The notes under the pieces: model-generated
Databases searched by the model: none
Seen by the model: only the letters and a program-made list of their open reading frames with translations
What the model was told of the DNA's origin: nothing
Assembly: GCA_036244855.1 (NCBI GenBank)
Contig: BQKZ01000541.1
Location: 46,826 to 59,012, forward strand
Source: Temnopleurus reevesii
Taxonomy: Eukaryota > Echinodermata > Echinoidea > Temnopleuroida > Temnopleuridae
Length of the DNA stretch: 12,187 nt
Direction: 5' to 3'
Made by a program: the position numbers and the translations under genes
Shown here: positions 1 to 9,300 of the stretch, piece by piece
Layout of the letters: each line of letters begins with the position of its first letter
Numbering within the stretch: position 1 is the stretch's first letter

Positions 1-150
1 CCAAGTTTGGTCAAAATCCGTCCAGCGGTTCTGAACTTATCGCGGTAACAAGGTCCGGACGGACGCACGGACGGACACACGGACGGACGGACGGACGGAC
101 AACCCGAAAACATAATGCCTACGGCACCACCTTACGGTGGCGGAGGCATA
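1..150. repeat. Interspersed element end: GGAC microsatellite plus terminal hairpin
   Basis: The segment reads into imperfect (GGAC)n at about 55-100, then 'aacccgaaaacataatgcct', then an inverted repeat with 14-bp arms at 115-128 and 136-149 (two mismatches), followed by an A-run at 150-156. I recall very similar ends (GGAC repeat, AACCCGAAAACATAATGCC, hairpin) in many marine invertebrate genomes. It lies in CMTR2 intron 12 and is cut off by the window edge. The class (non-LTR tail or MITE end) is not settled from this fragment. Confidence 0.65.
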
Positions 151-166
151 AAAAAATCAATTTTAC

Positions 167-352
167 CTTTTGCATTTGTTGGTTCGGATGAAACCCTGTC
201 CCGCTGACAAGAACAGGTGGTGTTGCAAGCCCATCTGACCTCTCACCTCTGACCAGGATCAAGAGGTCAAAGGTCTGTGATAGTGTGTAGATGATGCTGG
301 CTGAGAACCTTGTAAGGAGAGCAGGAATCCAGAGATGCAGAGACCCTCCTCG
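167..352 (-). CDS. CMTR2: CMTR2 exon 12 (residues 1070-1131), last exon in window
   Basis: The acceptor is 'gttccccagaacttacag' and the donor gtaaaa; both ends are phase 0. It encodes GGSLHLWIPALLTRFSASII followed by YTLSQTFDLLILVR, aligning well with human [20 protein letters not shown] and FVLHSCFRFITFVCP. It then reads LATPPVLVSGTGFHPNQQM. The family's final segment (VFRYLQSV... and the C-terminal helices) is not here, so at least one more exon lies off the left edge. The weak donor leaves its exact 3' end less certain. Confidence 0.85.
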
Positions 353-3300
353 CTGTAAGTTCTGGGGAACGTTAAAAGAGCATTTTCCTGTTTATCAAGG
401 TGTACACATGCCTCCCCTCTTCATCCAGTTGACAATACCGCATGCATGATCGCAGTTTTTCGGAATAGGAGGATGAGATACATAGAACCTTCATGCGTGT
501 TTGCAGCTCGAAAGCATGCAGAGATAAAACGCTGTTCAATCTTCATCTAATCTACAGTAGGTTAATTGTAATAATACTAATCATAAAATAGTATATATGT
601 ATTGAATTGTGATGGACACTGTGAGCAGAAAGGAGACAGGATTATGACAAAGGATCCCCATTCCTGTTGAAACATTCACAATAGCTAGATGCACACAAAA
701 GAAATTTCCTCCCCTTTTATTTTGTGGAGTAATGCCAATCACATGTTGCATCAACTCAGTGAATTAAAAGGGAGGCTATTTTCTTTTGTGTTCATGAAGC
801 TATTTGCGAAGGCTTGAATGAAGTTGTTAACTTTGTCCAAATCCTTTGTTGCTAATGCTCACTGTGAAAGCATACCTTCATAGCTAGAAGGCACACAGAG
901 ATAAAATCCTGCTTTATCTTCAATTCAGCTGCGGTAGCTTCATTGTCCTCTGAAGTCTTCAAGGGCAGGAGCTTGATGAACAGAGACTTGAATCGTCGTT
1001 CATCACCATTCCTATTGTAGAGTAAAATAAAATGGAGAAGATTCAGTTAGAAATATGACTGCCATATGCCTGATATTGTTTAGTGCAGTTTTACTTAATT
1101 GGTACTTAAGTGCTACGTTTTCTTTTCGATTAACGTCATCTTTGATGTCTCCGATATATTATGTTCCCTTGAATCTTGAATATTACAATGAATGATGTTA
1201 AAGTCAGTCCGTCATGATAGAGAGGACTTCCGGTTGCGAGCGCTAACGGACGGCGTGTTGCTTACTGGCAACAACGATATTTAAACATTTCCTTGCTTAC
1301 GCACCTTACCAAGCTCAGAAACTCGGAACACTTTGTACAACTTTACGATGCTTGTTGTCGTCGCTCGTATTTTGATTTGTCCTCTCTTTGGCTTCGATTG
1401 TTTCTAAAGACATGCCGAACACATGCGTTTGCGACTATTGAGCTGTGAGCTAGCGAAATAAAGCTTGCTCACTCGCTATTCCAGGTAAAAAAAAATCTGC
1501 TCGGCAATCTTCGCAATCAAAATGGCAGCGGACAGTTTGGCTCCTAACCGGAAGTCATGTCGATCATGACTTCCTGTGAAAACAAGGCATATACTATATG
1601 TTATACTGAGCTACATGGGGTGACCTAAATCTTTCCAACCATAAACCCACTTCAGAGCCAGAAATTTAGTTTCTAGAGTGGAAACTCAAAATAATGAGTT
1701 ACTTTGGACCATCAAAAATACCTTGTTATAGCAGTTATATTGTTATAAAAATGATAAGTTATATTATGGTTGGGTTCAAAATATTAGCTCTTTTTATCAG
1801 GAATATTGTTTTATTTCATCTCTTTATACAGAGTTTCCACCGTGTACAATGTTTAAATGGAACTTGATTTAAAGACAAGATAAATCTTGTACTGATCAAA
1901 ATCAGACAAATTAGACAAACACATAAAAAAGCAAATCATTCGATTGCTATCTTACCTTTGATGTATTCCTTCAGTGTCTTTTAACACATCTGCAGATAAA
2001 TCCCCATCGAGTTTGGATCCAACTATCACTGCCCTATGGGAGGCTGCTAGCTCATGAAGTGTGCTGACCTCCTCACTCTCTAGCCCATAGCAGTACCATT
2101 CTTCTTGAGCGGAGAAAGTGCGCTCAGAGACGAGATCTTTGATGACCTTTCGTATCTGGGGTGAAAGGTCACTGCTCCGGCGACCTTTGACATAGTGGCC
2201 ACTGGATTGAAGAACCTGTTCAAATGATATCACAATGAAAACTACATAATGATGGAGACAAGATCTTTAATGACTTAAAGTATCCTGGGTGACCTTTGAC
2301 ATCGTGGACACTGGATTGTTGAAGAACCTGATTGAATAATAGTTACGATGAAAAGTATAATTAAATAATAATAATGGTGATGAGATATTCAATGACCTTT
2401 TGTATCCAAGCTCAGAGGTCATCATTCTGGTGACCTTTGACATTGTGGCCACTGGATTGATGAAGAATCTGTTTGAAAGATATTTACAACATTTGAAATG
2501 TAATACATCTTATGATTAAAATTTGTTCGCCTTCTCTGTGAAATGAAATATAATTCAAGCCCATGGAACACGTTACGACCGAATTTAAAAATAAACCTTA
2601 ATAATACCTCTCAGAAGCATTCAAGCATAATCGGAGACAAATTTCTTCAGAATGCCAAAATTTATGTAGGAATATTTTTGCTGATCTAGTCAGATCTGTC
2701 TAAGTCCAACTTGTAGTTGAAGTATCTTTCATTACGTCAAAGTGATTATGGGAACAAATCATGCAAAACATGTTATTTGCATTTTGTAAGTAAAATCCCT
2801 CATTAATCATACATATTTTTAGTCCAATAGGGAGAATTAAGCATTCATTACCTTTGCATTCATACGCACAGTCCTCCATTTATCAAGCACTTGCATCTGA
2901 CAGAACGACGACATGAAGACCACCCTCAAGGGTTTGCCTTTCACGATTTTCCAGCATCCCAGGCTATCAAAGTCATGTTTACCTGGAGTAATCTAGGGAA
3001 AAGAAAAGTAAACAATTGGTTCCATCATACATGTATGTACGTCTGATTGTTTTGTTTTGAATAAAAAGAATAAGTAAAAAGTTTTGAATTTGCCGAATGA
3101 ATAATAATAGTATAGCTGATGAAAATTATAGATGGATCATTCTATGGGGTTTGGTTAACTTTTTCAAGCGATGTTCACGTGACAAAAGTATTGATTTTCT
3201 CAATTCACCATGAAGATCAATTCAGAAGTTGCTAAAATCTTTTCTCTAAAATGCACATTTAAACAGATGAAATCTTTTCTGGATTTCAAGCATTGCTGGA

Positions 3301-6300
3301 GTTGTCTGGCAAAAACTGGTATGTAATTTACGATGCTTTTATATAATTGTTGCTCAAGTAGTTTGTATTAAAAAAGTGTAGTAAAATAAGAAGAAATGAG
3401 ATCGCACAATGTATAGAATTGCATGTCCATGAATAAAAGGAAGAACTCACCCATGGAATTTCAACCCTGCTCATGTCAGCTGATAGTTTGGAACCATTTC
3501 CATTCTCGTGTAGTCCTTGTGATGATTTACCATGGCAACTTTTTCCACCAGCAGTGTGACTATCACAGGAACTACTCAGAGTTGAGTTTTGGTCCATTGC
3601 CTTGGCGTTTGTAATGCTTGAATCACATTGCATTTTAGCAGTCAATGTGGAATTTGAATGATTGATTCCAGCACTACCAGCTTCATCAATGTGAGACATA
3701 ACACATTCCGAAGGACGGTCATGTGATATGGCTGAGGAACTTACATCCATCGTAGCCACTTCTCCGACGATACCTGCCACACCAAGTCGAGTTCCCGCAC
3801 TTGATGTTTGTTCATGATTGCATGTCTCCATCGCACTTTCGCCCATCCCGAAATGTCCACTGTCCCCATCACAGTTCGAAGTCTGCGTTGCATCGTTATT
3901 TCTTTGCGATGATGATATTTGCACCGATTTAGACAACCCATGTTCGGATTCGTATGCCAATGTTTGGCTATCATCTGTACTGAAATTGCCGTCTCCTCTC
4001 TTACAATTTGCAGGCTGTGTTCTTGTTTCTGCTGGCGATACTCGCTCTGAGTTACACGACCCATGTTGGTACTCCAATTTCTCAATCACGCTCTTGTCCA
4101 TTCCAATACTAATGGTATCTCCAGAACTATCTACACTCTGATTTGCACCAATTCTTCTTTGTAGTGATGAGGTTTCCACTGATACAGATGCCCCATGTTG
4201 GTACTCTGATGTCTCCATCATGCTGTCATCAATTCTTTCATGACTATTTGATTCCCTACAATCCACAAGTTTGGCTGCACCAAAATTTGTTTGCGCTGAA
4301 GGAGCTCCCACTGATTCAGACAGTTTGTATTCACAACTCTCCGCTGCACTTTCACCTGTCCCAACATGGCCGCCATCAACATGGCAACACACCATGGAGA
4401 TTTTAGGGTCCTTTTGCGATGTTGGACTTGATAGACCTGGCCCTACCCTTCCAAAATCTGGACCTCCATGAGATTCTCCGAGACCATTATCATTGGCTCC
4501 AAGTACTGAGTCGAGCATTCCGCCATCTTGGTGATGATGAGCAGGACCAGAACTGCGCATTTTCTTCGGACTGGATCCCTCTATTAGAAAAGAGAATAAG
4601 TAATAATTACACTCATGAGTACAGGAGAGAGATAACAATTATATTTCACCAGGCATATTCCAAATGTACAATGTCAGTTTACTTTTTGCTATGCTATTTT
4701 TGTGCCCACGCAGTAGTCTCATTTTTATTCACCAGCTCAAATACACTTCTCAAAATAAGTAAAGAATCAGTCTTAAATGCCTACATGAAATTGTTATTTC
4801 CTTTACATGAATCTGAAAATGACATAGTGAAACTGCTTTTTAATATCATCAAATGCGTGTAATCCATTTCACAGATGAGTGATTTCAGATATCTAATGAA
4901 TTTTCTTGCACCATTACACATCCTAAAATGCAAAACCATTCTGGAGTAATATAATTTGAAAGTGATCCTGAACTTATTTCGTGTAGTGTATAACAAACTT
5001 AACCGATCTGACTGGATTTTACACTGATAACTTCAACGAGAAACCACTCAACCATCCCAATCCTCCTTCAAAAACAAACATAAATAATTCAAAAGCAACC
5101 TTACTCCTGTCTCCACCTGGATCTCCCTTTGCTCCAGTTTGCAGGAGACTCCTCTGAATAGCCAGGAGCCGATCTCTCCATGAACGATGTCCATCCTCCT
5201 CCCCACCATCCAGACACTATTGTACTCCCCTCCCTCAACCAAAACCTTCCAATCTCCCTCTCCAAGAATTACGAAAGATTTTTTTTAAAAGTTCTCCCTG
5301 TCTCCATCTGATTTTATAATTTCGCAAATTCAAACTGATAACCTTGATGATCAACCATCAAATCCTGCTCTGCCAATAAACATAGATGATTAAAAAGATT
5401 AAAAAAAAAACTTACTCCGGTCACCACCTGGATCTCCCTTTGCTCCAGTTTGCAGGAGACTCCTCTGAATAGCCAGGAGCCGATCTCTCCATGAACGATG
5501 TCCATCCTCTTCCCGATCCTCCAAGCTCCCATGGAGACGGTGCCAGATGTTCTTAGAAAACATGGAGCAGGTCTACATAAAGGGCAAGAGGAAAAACACA
5601 CGATTATACTGAGACACTTCCAAGAATTATATGTTCATGCAACCCCCTACATACAGCTGGGGAGTGAGAATTTAGGTTTTAATCTGAATTCCAATTTTTT
5701 GGACATTGTGTAAAGCTCTTTTTGCAGGTGTTTTCAATACAATTTCAATGAAAAGAGAGATATTTTTAGGATTTCATATCTTATCAGACTTCAGATTTCT
5801 CTGATTTTTTTCACAGATGCTCTCACCCCCCTGATATAGGACATTTATAAGATCCCATTCACATATAGTTTCCAAAAGCTGCTTCTACTAAACCTATTTC
5901 CAGAGCTGATTCGGAAGGCCAGTTGTGTATCATTCACATCTATGGATTTCAAGTCCACTTTAATGCACAATCTTTTCATGTTTCTGCTAAATATTACTTT
6001 GTATGTGAACTATCACAACATTACAGAGCCTGCCAAACGCCTGGCTTATTCAGGGTGAACGCCCCTTCAGAAAGCCCCTTCAGGCCTCTTAAAACATCCT
6101 GAGCATTCACATTACAGGCTGAACTGGTTTTTGATCATGAAATCTACCTTACAATGTGGGTTTCAAAACTATTGCGATTTCCCACCAGCATCATCAATCC
6201 AACAATACTTACCATTTTTCAGTTCAGTTTAGTTTATTTTATTTTCCAATCAAATCAAAATATAATTTAAAAAAATAAATCACAAAGTTCTAAATAAATC

Positions 6301-9300
6301 ATGATACATAAATTAATCATGCATTAAAAGTCAACATGGGATAGAATAGTAAGATCTAACAAGAAAAGAAATAATAATGGGACTGTCATGGGACTGAAAT
6401 TCATGCAATAGGGCCTAGGTCATACCTTTGACCCATAGTTGGGCATCAATTTCTGGTGTTTCCTAGCAGCTCTCAGACGACATCGCCTGATGAACGTCTC
6501 GACGCACAGCTCCCTCACTTTGTCGATGCATCGTCGTGACGATTCATCGATCTTGGGATAGAGGCTGAGGTTCTCTTCGATGGCGGCTATTTGGTATGAG
6601 GTGAACTTTTGGCTGCATTTCTCGAGCTGAGTCACAAAAGAGTGGGGGAGGTTGGCGGGGTCGAAGAATGATGCGTTTCCCACGTCTGGACCTGCAAGAG
6701 AGTGAATGGGGAAAATACTATGAAAGGGGATGTTAAAGAAATTAATGAAAAAGATGATGATGAATATGATGAGGATGATGAGGCTGATGGACATGGTGGT
6801 GACAGTGATGAGAAAAATAATGGTAATTATTATGATGGTGATGATAAGGATGATGCCCATGGTGATGATAAGGATGATGATAAATATTGATGAGAGTAAT
6901 TATGGTGGTGGTGGTGGTGGTGGTGGTGGTGGTGGTGGTGGTGATGATGATGATGATGATGATGATGATGGTGATGATGGTGATGATGATATTGATGATG
7001 ATGGTGATGATGATAATGATGATGATGATTAAGATTATGATGACGATAATGACGAACATGATGATTGTGATGATGGCAATTTTGTTAAAGATAATTTTGA
7101 CATGAATGATATAATCAGGGAAGAAATATCGATGGGTGCAATTATCATGATCTTTTATAAGTTAAACCTTTGATGATATTGATCAGCTGAATTCTTACCA
7201 AAGTGTTTCAGGAGCGTCTCCAACTGTGGCTTCAACTGAGCTCTCCCAAGGAATGATTTACAGATGACATAAACCTCAGAGTTCCCTGCCTTACTGCATG
7301 CTGGCTTCACTACTGTCACCTGGTGATATAATAATGGGAAACAGAGAGAGAAAGAGATACATATTTTTTAGCATATCAATGCTGAAATAAATTGATTCCA
7401 CACCATAAAAGTGAAAATATCTATACCTTTGTGAATTCTCATTAAAATCATAATTTACATTGACTTTTTACACAAAATCACGTATTTGGGCCACTTTTAG
7501 TCTGAAAAAAGTACAAAATGTGGCGTGGCAATGAAACCATACTTAATTTGTGCGAAAATAGTCTCAAGACTTGAAGTACTTATGAAATTTGTGGAGAGTG
7601 GGGGCCAAATTGACCTCCCCCCATATTGGAAGAGAGTCAACAAATCCTTTATAGTGATAATTCCATGCCTATACATAGTGACGAGAAAAACAATGAATTC
7701 TGCCAGGAAAAAGCTCACATACCTCTTCAAAAGAGCAGTTGAGCAGATACATCAGGCAAGCTGTGTTAGCATTATACATGGTGAACATCTTGATCAGGAA
7801 AGCGCCCCCTGGTGACAGGATCTGGAGAGCTGTCAGCGATTGGCAGAAGAGGAGAGGGAAGACCCGATGTTCCTGGTGCTTGGGGTCGTTCTGGCAGTTT
7901 ACGCTACCATCAGCTGTAACCTGAGATATAGGATTAAAAATCCAAATTCAAGATTAATCTTATTGATTTCTATTTTTCAATATAAATGAACAAATTGGGA
8001 TTTTGACAACAGTATAATTGTCAACACAAAGTATATTAAATAAATTAGGAAAATGTAAAAGCTGAAAATTTGACCGGGGTTTTATTTCGCGCTTATCACT
8101 ATCGGGACCACGAATTTGCTAAAATTGTCACTCTCACTGCCCATAACCTTGTTTACAATAATCGTTCAAAACATGAATATAAAAAACAGCTAATATATAA
8201 ATATCTTTGAAATTCAGCTAATTCACTAAAATTATAGAAGCTAAAATATTGGCTTTAACAGGTATACATTTGTATATGGGATATTTCATGATCAGGGTAC
8301 CAGTTTTGTTCACCAACCCACAAAGTTCCATTTTCCAAATTCCATGACTTTTTCCCTAATTTTCCATGACCAGAAATTTTTACAGGATTTTCCATTCATC
8401 TGGAAGCAATGTAATTTGTAGACTTACCAGATGCACATGTCCATTCATCTTCTGCTCAACTAGTCTCTCCAGGCCAGCCAAATTGGTAGCACTCATCACA
8501 TCGCCCGTGTTATCCTCCCCGAAGTACCAGCAATCAGGAGTCTGTAGAATGAGTCTATCGTCCACTATGGTGCAATCAGGAGTGTTGGTCTCACAATGGG
8601 GGTTTAGACTCGTTCCCAGCCACTTCCACTGGGGGAGCTCCTTGTCCCGGTGGGTTTTGATGTAATGGTTTAGGCTGGAGATGAAAGCGCCTGGGGCCTC
8701 ACAGATGTGGAGGGAATGGAGGGTTCCGGATGCGAATGCTGAGTCGGGGATGAGATGCCTGAAAAAGTACCGAAAGGAAGAGAGGTTGATGGAAAGGGAG
8801 AGAGAGGGTGAGAGTGAGACCAATGTTGATAAAAATTCAACATTTATAAGCAGACCCAGACTTCAAATTATACATTGTTTTTATTTTGAATTCTTCCACT
8901 TTCGCAGACATCTCAACACATATAATGGAAAAAAGGAATGATTTGCTGAAAAAAAAAGGAAAGAAATTTTGTTTCCCATAGGACTGTGTAGTAGTAATAA
9001 TAATAATAATAAATGCAATTTATAAAGCCCACGTATCCACTAAGTTGAGTGCTCAAGGCACTTTGCATTATTATTACCCTTGCTTTAGCTTGGCGTACAT
9101 CATCTCACTTGGCATTTCAAGGAATAAATATTCCTGCCAGGTACCCATTCAACTCACCTGCGTTAAGTGCAGCACAATGTGGATAAATTTCCTGCTGAAG
9201 GAAATTAAACCCAATAGCTGGGGCTTCAACCATGGTCCTCTGATTGAAAGGCTATATTCATGACATTTACAGAACTAGGCTTCGATGATGCCAATAGTCT

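Larger units (their letters stand above)
353..875. other. CMTR2 intron 11
   Basis: This 523-bp intron has GT..AG borders on the minus strand. It contains the exon 11 pseudo-copy (487-569) and a foldback element (680-804). Nothing else was recognised. Confidence 0.8.
1012..1955. other. CMTR2 intron 10
   Basis: This 944-bp intron holds the 360-bp inverted-repeat element at 1211-1570. The remainder (1012-1210 and 1571-1955) is AT-rich with no recognisable feature beyond the splice sites. Confidence 0.8.

Noticed and set aside
55..100. CRISPR-like short repeats
   Set aside because: The 4-bp GGAC unit is a microsatellite with no spacers of constant length, and the genome context is eukaryotic.
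2267..2452. 61-residue minus-strand open frame
   Set aside because: It reads across the decayed exon 10 copies in a different frame from exon 10, so its repeated MSKVT phrases reflect the DNA duplication, not a protein.
3328..4638. 436-residue open frame as an independent single-exon gene
   Set aside because: Its start and end lie in intron sequence. Strong splice sites at 4581 and 3450, with matching phase to CMTR2 exons on both sides, make 3451-4580 an internal exon.
4419..4862. Plus-strand 147-residue open frame and other plus-strand frames over 3818-4471
   Set aside because: They are antisense shadows of exon 8 and the adjacent intron, with no recognisable domain.
6702..7105. Poly-Asp/Gly/Met and poly-Ile/Thr/His open frames on both strands
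   Set aside because: They arise from the trinucleotide array: every frame stays open because the repeat period is three. They lie within an intron.
7497..7815. Opposed open frames over intron 4 and exon 4
   Set aside because: The exon 4 frame VTADGS...LNCSFEE explains the coding part; these frames cross its splice border and match nothing known.
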